Positions 55,375 through 64,000 of a stretch of DNA of 64,000 nucleotides are shown piece after piece. The stretch covers positions 6,667,960 to 6,731,959 of the forward strand of contig NZ_PTJS01000001.1 in NCBI RefSeq assembly GCF_002941025.1. The letters are read 5' to 3'. The translations under genes and the position numbers were made by a program. Source of the DNA: Streptomyces sp. QL37. Its GTDB lineage: Bacteria; Actinomycetota; Actinomycetes; Streptomycetales; Streptomycetaceae. Every line of letters begins with the position of its first letter. Positions within the stretch are counted from its first letter, which is position 1. Below the pieces are notes generated by a model. The model had not been told where the DNA came from and did no database searches. It was given only the letters and a program-made list of their open reading frames with translations.

Positions 55375-55400
55375 CCCTTACTCCTACTCGGGAGTAAGGG
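55375..55400. promoter_or_regulatory. Perfect inverted repeat upstream of gap
   Basis: CCCTTACTCC (55375-55384) and GGAGTAAGGG (55391-55400) are exact complements around TACTCG. Flanking GGAATC and GATCC extend the symmetry with a bulge. It is 53 bases before TAGGGT and has lower G/C than a typical terminator, so an operator is more likely than a transcription stop. Confidence 0.55.
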
Positions 55401-55516
55401 GATCCCTTTTCGCGGCGCCGCTCTCGATGTCACTCCGGAGCCTTCGGAGAGGTAGGGTCGGAGGCGGTCGGGGACATCCCTATAAAACTCGCCGGCATCG
55501 AAACCGGCGTTCCTAA

Positions 55517-56542
<1,026 letters not shown>

Positions 56543-56576
56543 TCCTAGGATCGACAGGCATCCAGGTGTGATGTGA

Positions 56577-56614
56577 GGGGCTCGGACGGCGCGACGCGGC
56601 GCCGTCCGAGCCCC
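56577..56614 (+). terminator. Hairpin between gap and pgk
   Basis: GGGG plus CTCGGACGGCGC (56577-56592) pairs with GCGCCGTCCGAG plus CCCC (56599-56614), a 16-bp stem with a 6-base loop. It may end the gap message or stabilise it so that gap is expressed above pgk and tpiA. Confidence 0.78.
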
Positions 56615-56656
56615 CTCGCATGCTCATCCGTCCTTCCAAGGAGTATGGGAACAGAG

Positions 56657-57868
56657 ATGAAGACGATCGACGAACTTCTCGACGAAGGGGTCGCGGGCAA
56701 GCGGGTATTCGTCCGCGCCGACCTCAACGTGCCGCTGGACGGCACCACGATCACCGATGACGGACGCATCCGCGCCGTCCAGCCGACGATCGCCCGGCTC
56801 GCCGCCGCCGGCGCGCGTGTCGTCGTCGCCTCGCACCTGGGCCGCCCCAAGGGTGCCCCGGACCCGGCCTTCTCGCTCGCGCCCGCCGCCGCGCGCCTGG
56901 GCGAGCTGCTCGGTGCCGACGTCGCCTTCGCGACCGACACCGTCGGCGAGTCCGCCCGCTCCACGGTCGCCGCCCTCACCGACGGCCAGGTCGCCGTCGT
57001 CGAGAACCTCCGCTTCAACGCCGGCGAGACGTCGAAGGACGACGCCGAGCGCGGCGCCTTCGCCGATCAGCTCGCCGAGCTCGCCGACGTGTACGTGGGC
57101 GACGGCTTCGGCGCCGTCCACCGCAAGCACGCCTCGGTCTTCGACCTCCCGGCCCGGCTGCCGCACGCGGCCGGCAGCCTGATCGCCACCGAGGTCGGTG
57201 TCCTGAAGAAGCTCACCGAGGACGTCACGCGCCCCTACGCCGTGGTCCTCGGCGGTTCGAAGGTCTCCGACAAGCTCGGTGTCATCGACCACCTGCTGGA
57301 GAAGGCCGACCGCATCCTCATCGGCGGCGGGATGGCCTACACCTTCCTCAAGGCCAAGGGGTACGAGGTCGGCAGCTCCCTCCTCCAGGAGGACCAGATC
57401 CCGGCGGTGCTCGAATACCTCAAGCGCGCCGAGGAGAAGGGCGTGGAGTTCGTGCTCCCCGTCGACGTCGTCGTCTCGGAGCAGTTCCCCGACCTCAAGG
57501 CCAAGACCCCGGGCAACCCCACCACCGTCGCCGCCGACGCCATTCCCGCCGGCGCGATGGGCCTGGACAACGGCCCGGAGACCAACAAGCTGTACGCCTC
57601 GAAGCTCGCCGACGCGGCCACCGTCTTCTGGAACGGCCCGATGGGCGTCTTCGAGCACCCCGACTACGCCGAGGGCACCAAGGCGGTCGCCCAGGCCCTC
57701 GTCGACTCCGAGGCCTTCACCGTCGTCGGCGGCGGCGACTCCGCGGCCGCCGTCCGCATCCTGGGCTTCGACGAGAACGCATTCGGCCACATCTCGACCG
57801 GTGGCGGCGCCAGCCTCGAATACCTCGAGGGCAAGACGCTTCCCGGCCTCGCCGCACTGGAGGACTGA
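56657..57868 (+). CDS. pgk: Phosphoglycerate kinase
   Basis: A 403-residue phosphoglycerate kinase. [10 protein letters not shown] near residue 22, S-H-L-G-R-P-K-G and the C-terminal nucleotide loop [10 protein letters not shown] are diagnostic. It makes ATP from 1,3-bisphosphoglycerate. The ATG at 56657 gives the usual M-K-T-I-D-E-L-L start; AAGGAG at 56638-56643 fits neither this start nor an in-frame ATG at 56645 ideally. The tpiA gene follows after 6 bases. Confidence 0.97.
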   Translation: MKTIDELLDEGVAGKRVFVRADLNVPLDGTTITDDGRIRAVQPTIARLAAAGARVVVASHLGRPKGAPDPAFSLAPAAARLGELLGADVAFATDTVGESARSTVAALTDGQVAVVENLRFNAGETSKDDAERGAFADQLAELADVYVGDGFGAVHRKHASVFDLPARLPHAAGSLIATEVGVLKKLTEDVTRPYAVVLGGSKVSDKLGVIDHLLEKADRILIGGGMAYTFLKAKGYEVGSSLLQEDQIPAVLEYLKRAEEKGVEFVLPVDVVVSEQFPDLKAKTPGNPTTVAADAIPAGAMGLDNGPETNKLYASKLADAATVFWNGPMGVFEHPDYAEGTKAVAQALVDSEAFTVVGGGDSAAAVRILGFDENAFGHISTGGGASLEYLEGKTLPGLAALED

Positions 57869-57874
57869 CCTTTC

Positions 57875-58651
57875 ATGACCACCCGCACCCCGCTCATGGC
57901 GGGCAACTGGAAGATGAACCTCAACCACCTCGAGGCCATCGCCCACGTCCAGAAGCTCGCTTTCGCCCTGGCCGACAAGGACTACGACGCGGTCGAGGTC
58001 GCCGTCCTGCCGCCCTTCACCGACCTGCGCTCCGTGCAGACGCTGGTCGACGGCGACAAGCTGAAGATCAAGTACGGCGCCCAGGACATCTCGGCCCACG
58101 ACTCCGGCGCGTACACCGGTGAGATCTCCGGCCCGATGCTCGCCAAGCTGAAGTGCACGTACGTGGCCGTCGGCCACAGCGAGCGCCGCCAGTACCACGG
58201 CGAGAACGACGAGATCTGCAACGCCAAGGTGAAGGCCGCGTACAAGCACGACCTGACCCCGATCCTCTGCGTCGGCGAGGGCCTGGACATCCGCAAGGCG
58301 GGTGACCAGGTGTCCTACACGCTGGCGCAGCTCGACGGTGCCCTGAAGGACATCCCGGCCGAGCAGGCCGAGTCCATCGTGATCGCCTACGAACCGGTCT
58401 GGGCCATCGGGACCGGCGAGGTCGCCACCCCCGAGGACGCCCAGGAGGTGTGCGGCGCGATCCGCGGCCGTCTCGCGGAGCTGTACTCGCAGGAGCTGGC
58501 CGACGCGGTCCGTATCCAGTACGGCGGCTCGGTGAAGTCCGGCAATGTCGCCGCCATCATGGCGCAGCCGGACGTCGACGGTGCCCTCATCGGCGGCGCC
58601 GCCCTCGACGCCGACGAGTTCGTCAAGATCGTCCGCTTCCGCGACCAGTGA
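57875..58651 (+). CDS. tpiA: Triosephosphate isomerase
   Basis: A 258-residue TIM-barrel isomerase that interconverts glyceraldehyde 3-phosphate and dihydroxyacetone phosphate. The start M-A-G-N-W-K-M-N, the catalytic histidine in V-G-H-S-E-R-R and the catalytic glutamate in [11 protein letters not shown] are all visible, as is the phosphate loop Y-G-G-S-V. It begins 6 bases after pgk and is cotranscribed with it. Confidence 0.98.
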   Translation: MTTRTPLMAGNWKMNLNHLEAIAHVQKLAFALADKDYDAVEVAVLPPFTDLRSVQTLVDGDKLKIKYGAQDISAHDSGAYTGEISGPMLAKLKCTYVAVGHSERRQYHGENDEICNAKVKAAYKHDLTPILCVGEGLDIRKAGDQVSYTLAQLDGALKDIPAEQAESIVIAYEPVWAIGTGEVATPEDAQEVCGAIRGRLAELYSQELADAVRIQYGGSVKSGNVAAIMAQPDVDGALIGGAALDADEFVKIVRFRDQ

Positions 58652-58682
58652 GTATGCGGTAGCGCGGATCCGTCGTACCCTT

Positions 58683-58718
58683 GCGGGGGCCGAGGGGGGT
58701 CTACCCCCGGGCCCCCGC
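58683..58718 (+). terminator. Hairpin between tpiA and secG
   Basis: GCGGGGGC (58683-58690) pairs with GCCCCCGC (58711-58718), with a second nested G-run/C-run stem inside. It lies 32 bases after tpiA and 46 before secG. Confidence 0.7.
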
Positions 58719-58764
58719 TGTTCGTACATGCAGTCCTAGGAATTCCGGAAAGTAGGGACCAGCC

Positions 58765-59001
58765 GTGGTTTTGGCGTTCGAGATCGCCCTGATCGTCTTC
58801 AGCCTGCTGCTGATGCTGCTGGTGCTGATGCACAAGGGAAAGGGCGGCGGCCTTTCCGACATGTTCGGTGGTGGGATGCAGTCCTCCGTCGGCGGCTCCT
58901 CGGTCGCGGAGCGGAACCTCGACCGCATCACCGTCGTGGTCGGCCTGGCCTGGTTCGCGTGCATTGTCGTCCTTGCTCTGCTCATCAAGCTGGACAGCTG
59001 A
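58765..59001 (+). CDS. secG: SecG protein-export subunit
   Basis: A 78-residue SecG of the SecYEG translocon. Two membrane helices (about 1-22 and 52-74) flank the conserved loop H-K-G-K-G-G-G-L-S-D-M-F-G-G-G. The GTG start at 58765 has GGAAAG and AGGGACC upstream. SecG follows tpiA in many actinobacteria. Confidence 0.95.
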   Translation: MVLAFEIALIVFSLLLMLLVLMHKGKGGGLSDMFGGGMQSSVGGSSVAERNLDRITVVVGLAWFACIVVLALLIKLDS

Positions 59002-59042
59002 CCCGTCGTCCGCGATTCCTTGTGAGGGTGTAACTCCTTTCA

Positions 59043-59071
59043 CTGGACGCGCGTTGGGCCTTACGTAGACT
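59043..59071 (+). promoter_or_regulatory. Promoter of the rbpA-like gene
   Basis: CTGGAC (59043-59048), 17 bases, then TAGACT (59066-59071) is a plausible vegetative promoter with transcription from about 59078, giving a leader near 33 bases before the GTG at 59111. Confidence 0.55.
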
Positions 59072-59110
59072 GGGGCATCTTCGAGCACCATCACGCAGGG
59101 AGTTACGACC

Positions 59111-59446
59111 GTGGCAAGTGGCAACGCGATCCGGGGAAGCCGGGTCGGAGCGGGGCCGATGGGGGAGGCCGAGCGCGGCGAGTCCGCGCCACGCGCCCGC
59201 ATCTCCTTCTGGTGCTCGAACGGGCACGAGACGCAGCCGAGCTTCGCCCATGACGCGCAGGTACCGGAGACCTGGGACTGCCCGCGCTGCGGCTTCCCGG
59301 CCGGACAGGACCGGGACAGCCCGCCGGCTCCGCCCCGCACCGAGCCGTACAAGACGCACCTCGCGTACGTGCGCGAGCGGCGCAGCGACGCGGACGGCGA
59401 GGCGATCCTCGCCGAAGCCCTCGCGAAACTCCGCGGCGAGATCTGA
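59111..59446 (+). CDS. RbpA-family RNA polymerase-binding protein
   Basis: A 111-residue protein of the RbpA family, which binds RNA polymerase and the principal sigma factor and promotes open-complex formation in actinobacteria. Four probable zinc ligands are visible, C35, H39, C57 and C60, in W-C-S-N-G-H-E and D-C-P-R-C-G. The C-terminal P-Y-K-T-H-L-A-Y-V-R-E-R-R-S-D-A-D-G-E is the sigma-interacting region, and the N-terminus G-N-A-I-R-G-S-R-V-G-A-G is the usual arm. It is shorter than, and differs from, my recollection of the main streptomycete RbpA (124 residues), so it may be the second paralogue (RbpB-like). Confidence 0.85.
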   Translation: MASGNAIRGSRVGAGPMGEAERGESAPRARISFWCSNGHETQPSFAHDAQVPETWDCPRCGFPAGQDRDSPPAPPRTEPYKTHLAYVRERRSDADGEAILAEALAKLRGEI

Positions 59447-59599
59447 GACTTTTCACCGGCCGGTCACCCTCTGGGTGCCCGGCCGGAATCGTCATGTCGT
59501 CCACCAGCTCGCCGATGCCCCGTCGGACCCTCCAGATCAATTAGGTTGGAGGGGCAGCGGGGAAGGTTGCAGGTACGAGAGAAGTGGGCGATTTCCGGG

Positions 59600-61252
59600 A
59601 TGAACGCACAAAGCCGAACCAAGCTCAACCAGATGCCCGAGTGGACGGCTCTCGGCAAGCACCGTGAGCAGCTCGGGGAGACGCATCTGCGGCAGCTGTT
59701 CGCGGACGCGCCGGACCGGGGGAAGCAGTACAGCCTCCGGGTCGGCGACCTCCACATCGACTACTCCAAGCACCTGGTCACCGACGAGACGCTGCGGCTG
59801 CTGCGCGATCTCGCGGCAGCCACGGACGTGGCCGGGCTGCGGGACGCCATGTTCCGCGGCGACAAGATCAACACGACGGAGGACCGCGCCGTCCTGCACA
59901 CCGCGCTCCGCGCGCCGCGGGGCGCCGTGATCGAGGTCGACGGCGAGAACGTGGTGCCGGCCGTGCACGCCGTCCTCGACCGGATGGCCGCCTTCTCCGA
60001 CCGGATCCGGTCGGGCGAGTGGACCGGCCACACCGGGAAGCCGATCAAGAACATCGTCAACATCGGTATCGGCGGCTCCGACCTCGGCCCCGCCATGGCG
60101 TACGAGGTCCTGCGCTCCTTCACGGACCGCTCGCTCACCGTCCGCTTCGTGTCGAACGTCGACGGCGCCGACCTCCACGAGGCGGTACAGGGCCTCGACC
60201 CGGCCGAGACCCTTTTCATCGTCGCGTCCAAGACCTTCACGACGATCGAGACCATCACCAACGCCACCTCCGCCCGCGACTGGCTGCTCACCGAGCTGAG
60301 GGCCGGTCAGGACGCCGTCGCCAAGCACTTCGTGGCGCTGTCGACCAACGCCGAGAAGGTCGCGGACTTCGGCATCGACACGGCCAACATGTTCGAGTTC
60401 TGGGACTGGGTCGGGGGCCGCTACTCCTACGACTCGGCGATCGGCCTGTCGCTGATGATCGCGATCGGGCCGGACCGGTTCCGCGAGATGCTCGACGGCT
60501 TCCACCTCGTCGACGAGCACTTCCGCACCGCCCCCGCCGAGGAGAACGCCCCGCTGCTGCTGGGCCTGCTGGGCATCTGGTACGGCCAGTTCTTCGACGC
60601 CCAGTCGCACGCGGTGCTGCCCTACAGCCACTATCTGTCCAAGTTCACCGCGTACTTGCAGCAGCTGGACATGGAGTCCAACGGCAAGTCCGTGGACCGG
60701 GACGGCGATCCGGTGGAGTGGGAGACCGGCCCGGTCGTCTGGGGCACCCCCGGCACCAACGGGCAGCACGCCTACTACCAGCTGATCCACCAGGGCACGA
60801 AGATCATCCCGGCGGACTTCATCGGCTTCGCCGCACCGGTCCAGGACCTGCTGCCCGGGCTGATCGCGCAGCACGACCTCCTGATGGCCAACTTCTTCGC
60901 CCAGACCCAGGCGCTCGCCTTCGGCAAGACGCCCGAGGAGGTCCGCGCAGAGGGTGTGCCCGAGGAGCTCGTGCCGCACAAGACGTTCCGCGGCAACCAC
61001 CCGACGACCACGATCCTCGCGGACCGTCTCACCCCGTCGGTGCTCGGTCAGCTGATCGCGCTGTACGAGCACAAGGTCTTCGTCCAGGGCGCCGTCTGGA
61101 ACATCGACTCCTTCGACCAGTGGGGTGTCGAGCTCGGCAAGGTCCTCGCCAAGAAGATCGAGCCCGTCCTCACCGAGGGCACCGGCGGCGAACAGCTGGA
61201 CAGCTCCACCGCGGCGCTCGTCTCGACGTACCGCTCGCTGCGTGGCCGCTGA
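59600..61252 (+). CDS. pgi: Glucose-6-phosphate isomerase
   Basis: A 550-residue phosphoglucose isomerase linking glucose 6-phosphate and fructose 6-phosphate. [19 protein letters not shown] and the C-terminal signatures [16 protein letters not shown] and K-T-F-R-G-N-H-P are diagnostic. The ATG at 59600 begins [11 protein letters not shown] as in relatives. A weak GGG precedes it at close range. It completes the glycolytic group around secG. Confidence 0.98.
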   Translation: MNAQSRTKLNQMPEWTALGKHREQLGETHLRQLFADAPDRGKQYSLRVGDLHIDYSKHLVTDETLRLLRDLAAATDVAGLRDAMFRGDKINTTEDRAVLHTALRAPRGAVIEVDGENVVPAVHAVLDRMAAFSDRIRSGEWTGHTGKPIKNIVNIGIGGSDLGPAMAYEVLRSFTDRSLTVRFVSNVDGADLHEAVQGLDPAETLFIVASKTFTTIETITNATSARDWLLTELRAGQDAVAKHFVALSTNAEKVADFGIDTANMFEFWDWVGGRYSYDSAIGLSLMIAIGPDRFREMLDGFHLVDEHFRTAPAEENAPLLLGLLGIWYGQFFDAQSHAVLPYSHYLSKFTAYLQQLDMESNGKSVDRDGDPVEWETGPVVWGTPGTNGQHAYYQLIHQGTKIIPADFIGFAAPVQDLLPGLIAQHDLLMANFFAQTQALAFGKTPEEVRAEGVPEELVPHKTFRGNHPTTTILADRLTPSVLGQLIALYEHKVFVQGAVWNIDSFDQWGVELGKVLAKKIEPVLTEGTGGEQLDSSTAALVSTYRSLRGR

Positions 61253-61255
61253 GCG

Positions 61256-61759
61256 ATGACCACGGGGGAGGGGACGATACGGCTCAGGCCGCCGCGCAAC
61301 GCGCCCGACCGCCGGGCCGTCGGCTGGTGGCGGGCCCAGTGGCTGCTGCTGACCGCGGCCCCGGTCGCGGTCCTCGGCATCCTGGGCGCGCTCATCGGGC
61401 CCGCCAGATTCTGGCTGCTGGTGCCCGCCGCCGTGCTCGGCGCCGTCGGTCTGCTGTGCGCCGTCCTCTTCCCCCTCTGGTGGTTCCGCACCCACCGCTG
61501 GGAGGTCACCGACGAGGCGGTCTACGTGAGCACCGGGGCCTTCCTGCGGGAGTGGCGGATCGCGCCGATGTCCCGTATCCAGACCGTGGACACCGTGCGG
61601 GGCCCGCTGGAACAGCTCTTCGGGCTGGCGACGGTCACCGTCACCACCGCGTCCGCCAAGGGCGCCGTACAGATCGAAGGCCTGACCCACGAGGCCGCGG
61701 CCGAGCTCGCCGAGCGACTGACCCGGATCACCCAGGAGACCCCCGGGGACGCCACATGA
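61256..61759 (+). CDS. bPH2-domain membrane protein
   Basis: A 167-residue protein with two membrane helices (about residues 28-48 and 52-75) and a bacterial pleckstrin-homology (bPH2/DUF304) domain: F-R-T-H-R-W-E-V-T-D-E-A-V-Y-V-S-T-G and M-S-R-I-Q-T-V-D-T-V-R-G-P-L-E-Q-L-F-G-L. It resembles B. subtilis YdbS. The gene begins 3 bases after pgi and its stop overlaps the next gene's start, so both are coupled. The function is unknown. Confidence 0.88.
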   Translation: MTTGEGTIRLRPPRNAPDRRAVGWWRAQWLLLTAAPVAVLGILGALIGPARFWLLVPAAVLGAVGLLCAVLFPLWWFRTHRWEVTDEAVYVSTGAFLREWRIAPMSRIQTVDTVRGPLEQLFGLATVTVTTASAKGAVQIEGLTHEAAAELAERLTRITQETPGDAT

Positions 61760-63264
61760 GCACGGCCGTCGACAGCGGCCCCGGCTGGCGGCGGCTCCAT
61801 CGCCGGACGGTCCTGGTCACCGCGCTCGTCACGGCGGGGGTCGCGGCGGGCGCGGCCGTGCCGGTGACGGTCGCGCTGTCCGGCCGTCTCGGATACGCGG
61901 CGGCCATCGGCTGGGCCCTGGCGGGAGCCGCCCTGCTGATCGGCTGTGCGGCCGCCGGTGACTACGTACGGTGGCGGCGCACCCGCTACCGGGTCGGCAT
62001 CGAGCGCGTCGACCTGCACACCGGGCTCCTCCTGGTGAAGCGCCGCTCGCTGGCCCGCGAGCGGATCCGCAGCGTCGACCTCACCGCCCATCCGCTGCTT
62101 CGGATCCTGGGGCTGGTCTCGGTCCGCATCGGCACCGGTGAGCACTCGGGCGGCGACTCCACCCTCACGCTGGACCCCGTCTCCCGCCCCGAGGGCGAGC
62201 GGCTGCGCCGCGAGCTCCTCGACCGTGCCGTCGCCGGGGCATCCGTGACGCACCCGGACGGCGAACTGGCCACGCTCGACCTCCGCTGGGTCCGCTACGC
62301 ACCGGTCTCCTTCGTCGCGCCCATGCTCGGCGGCGCGGCCGCAGGCGGTGTGATGCAGGTCAGTGACTGGGTCGGGGCTCAGGCCGAGGTGATCAACTGG
62401 ACAGTCGACCGCTTCCGGGACACGCCGCTGGTCTGGGCGATCGTCACCCTGGTCGTGGCGGCGCTGGTCGCCGGCGTCGTCGGGGCGCTCGGGCTGTGGA
62501 TCGAGATGTGGTGGAACTACCGCCTGGAGCGCGAACCGGGCGGCACGCTGCGGGTGCGGCGCGGGCTGTTCACCTCGCGCTCCCTGTCCGTCGAGGAGCG
62601 GCGGCTGCGCGGGGTGGACCTGGTGGAACCACTGGGCGTGCGGCTTGCGGGCGCCGCCAGGGTGGACGCGATCACGACGGGTCTGGCCAAGAACGAGGAG
62701 GCGCGGAGCGCCGACCACAACACCCTCCTGCCGGCCGTGCCCCGCGCACTGGCCGACTCCATCGCCGCCGAGGTGTTGCGCGAGCCGGTCTCCCCGACGG
62801 GCGCCTCCCTGACCGGCCACCCCCTCGCCGCCCGGAACCGCCGGCTCCGCCGTGCCCTGTCCGTCGCCCTGGCACCCGTGCTGGTCCAGGTGGTCCTGGG
62901 CGTCCTGCTGACGCCCGTACTGCTGTGGACCGCGCTCGCCTGCGCGGTGGTGTTCGTGCCCGTCGCCGCACTCCTGGCCGTCGACGCGTACCGCTCGCTG
63001 GGGCACACGCTCAGTGGCGGCTACCTGGTGACCCGCTCAGGTACCGTCCGGCGGTCCACAGCTGCTCTTCAGCGGGCGGGCGTGATCGGCTGGACGGTGA
63101 AGCAGTCCTGGTTCCAGCGCCGGGCCGGGCTGCTGAGTGTCACCGCCACGACGGCTGCCGGGGGCGGCGCCTGCACGGCGCACGACACCGACGCGTCCGA
63201 AGGCCTCGCCTTCGCCGCGGCCGCCGTACCGGGGCTGCTGGAGCCCTTCCTGGACCGGGACTGA
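61756..63264 (+). CDS. bPH2-domain membrane protein, YdbT-like
   Basis: A 502-residue membrane protein with several helices and at least two bPH2 domains: Y-R-V-G-I-E-R-V-D-L-H-T-G-L-L-L near residue 78, and L-R-V-R-R-G-L-F-T-S-R-S-L-S-V-E-E-R-R-L-R-G-V near 262; a third, weaker copy lies near 415. Together with its shorter partner it matches the ydbS-ydbT pair. The ATG at 61756 overlaps the preceding stop (ATGA). In Bacillus these proteins affect membrane or antibiotic resistance; nothing specific can be said here. Confidence 0.85.
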   Translation: MSTAVDSGPGWRRLHRRTVLVTALVTAGVAAGAAVPVTVALSGRLGYAAAIGWALAGAALLIGCAAAGDYVRWRRTRYRVGIERVDLHTGLLLVKRRSLARERIRSVDLTAHPLLRILGLVSVRIGTGEHSGGDSTLTLDPVSRPEGERLRRELLDRAVAGASVTHPDGELATLDLRWVRYAPVSFVAPMLGGAAAGGVMQVSDWVGAQAEVINWTVDRFRDTPLVWAIVTLVVAALVAGVVGALGLWIEMWWNYRLEREPGGTLRVRRGLFTSRSLSVEERRLRGVDLVEPLGVRLAGAARVDAITTGLAKNEEARSADHNTLLPAVPRALADSIAAEVLREPVSPTGASLTGHPLAARNRRLRRALSVALAPVLVQVVLGVLLTPVLLWTALACAVVFVPVAALLAVDAYRSLGHTLSGGYLVTRSGTVRRSTAALQRAGVIGWTVKQSWFQRRAGLLSVTATTAAGGGACTAHDTDASEGLAFAAAAVPGLLEPFLDRD

Positions 63265-63291
63265 GCCGGAGGCGGCGGCGCCCCCTGGTGG

Positions 63292-64000
63292 TCACGTGTC
63301 GAGCAGGGCGGTGGCGTCGAAGGCGGGGACGCCGGCGGGCGGAGGAGCGTCCCGGGGCGTCGGAGCGGGGTGCCCCGCTGCCAGCACGTACAGCGGGGTG
63401 TGGCCGGTGTTGTCCAGGCCGCAGCGGCCGGCCACCGCGGAGTCCCTGAAGGCACCGGTCTGGGCGGGGCCGAGCCCGAGGGCCGTCGCGGTCAGGGCGA
63501 AGGTCTGTCCCACGTGCCCGGCGTCGAGCAGACAGACCCGGTAGGCGCGGGGCGTGGGGTACTTCACGCTCATCCGCTCCAGCCGCGCGGCGAGTACGAC
63601 GAGGAAGGCGGGGCGCGAGGCCCATGACTGGTCGGCGCAGAGATGGGCGGCCTCCGCGGGCGTGAGGCCCTCGGAGAGCAGTTCGAGCGCGTGCTGCAAG
63701 CCGTTGTAGTGGTACCAGCCCGGGGACAGGCCGCCGACGTCCAGGACACCGACGTAGGCGTCGATCTCCTGCCGGGAGCCGCCCTGCGGACTGGTCCGCC
63801 GGTACAGGGCGCCGCGCCCGCAGTCGATGAAGTCGACCGGGCCGAAGACGACGGCCAGCAAGGCGGCCAGCGTCTCCAGCGACACCGGTGCTCCGGTGAA
63901 GTCGCGGTGGGTGCGGCGGTCGTACAGGACCTGCTCGAACGGGGCGCGGAGCGCGGCAGGCCTGCGGGGCAGCAGGAGCCGGGGAGCCTCCGGATGACCC
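63292..64000 (-). CDS. SagB/ThcOx-type nitroreductase-like oxidoreductase, partial
   Basis: The reading frame is open to the right edge (first full codon ends at 63999), so the 5' end is missing. The visible 236 codons show an FMN-binding nitroreductase fold of the SagB type: R-R-T-H-R-D-F-T-G-A-P-V-S-L-E-T-L-A-A-L-L, then G-S-R-Q-E-I-D-A-Y-V and G-L-G-P-A-Q-T-G-A-F. SagB-like enzymes dehydrogenate azolines to azoles in thiazole/oxazole-modified peptides, but many stand-alone homologues have unknown substrates. No peptide-modification cluster is visible on this side. It is convergent with the bPH2 operon. Confidence 0.82.
   Translation of the reverse strand, partial: GHPEAPRLLLPRRPAALRAPFEQVLYDRRTHRDFTGAPVSLETLAALLAVVFGPVDFIDCGRGALYRRTSPQGGSRQEIDAYVGVLDVGGLSPGWYHYNGLQHALELLSEGLTPAEAAHLCADQSWASRPAFLVVLAARLERMSVKYPTPRAYRVCLLDAGHVGQTFALTATALGLGPAQTGAFRDSAVAGRCGLDNTGHTPLYVLAAGHPAPTPRDAPPPAGVPAFDATALLDT

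Noticed and set aside
60019..61755. Long N-terminal extension of the YdbT-like protein
   Set aside because: The frame is open through pgi but the sequence is Arg/Pro/Gly-rich shadow; the real start is the ATG at 61756 that overlaps the preceding stop.

Overview
The window is high-GC, densely coded actinobacterial chromosome, almost certainly Streptomyces core genome. The evidence is the G/C-ending codon use, many GTG starts and GTGA/ATGA overlaps, near-absence of T-tracts after terminator hairpins, and marker genes whiA, an RbpA-family factor, a PAC2 protein, mycothiol-type DinB enzymes, SPFH and TerD proteins. The order polA - rpsA - coaE - uvrB - uvrA - uvrC - rapZ - yvcK - whiA - gap - pgk - tpiA - secG - rbp - pgi is the one I recall for Streptomyces chromosomes. 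I see no insertion sequence, prophage, CRISPR array, rRNA or tRNA.

Layout. 1-12.3 kb: a hotdog thioesterase and a YdeP-type molybdopterin oxidoreductase, DNA polymerase I, a frameshifted DUF4184 membrane gene, a secreted lytic transglycosylase, an HrpB helicase and a methyltransferase. 12.3-21.4 kb: ribosomal protein S1 with its promoter and long leader, a secreted beta-helix protein, a Tat-exported amine oxidase, PAC2, CoaE and small proteins. 21.6-27 kb: an SPFH protein and an SNF2 helicase-SWIM operon. 27-37.4 kb: small membrane proteins, an aminotransferase coupled to a C39-like peptidase, an HxlR regulator, a pseudouridine kinase/glycosidase operon with an MFS transporter, Ogt, and a secreted glycerophosphodiesterase. 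37.4-45.8 kb: an MHYT sensor, UvrB, TerD, a frameshifted TerD-fusion gene, a manganese (yybP-ykoY) riboswitch with TerC, and an MBL hydrolase with a mycothiol-dependent enzyme. 45.9-54.9 kb: UvrA, a Rieske protein and the overlapping chain uvrC-rapZ-yvcK-whiA. 54.9-64 kb: a 0.66-kb regulatory-looking gap, then gap-pgk-tpiA-secG, an RbpA-family protein, pgi, two bPH2 membrane proteins and a truncated SagB-type oxidoreductase.

The two themes that join the genes are DNA repair and central glycolysis. polA, uvrB, uvrC, ogt and the SNF2-SWIM operon each carry a TTGTCA/CTGTCA element exactly 11 bases before a -10 hexamer, the layout of the RecA-NDp (PafBC) DNA-damage promoter of mycobacteria. In four of the five the start codon lies 6-7 bases after the -10, so the messages should be leaderless. 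Other points worth a second look are the manganese riboswitch before terC, iterated ATTGAG boxes and a perfect inverted repeat before gap, and two genes each broken by one missing base in a C/G run, which may be assembly errors.
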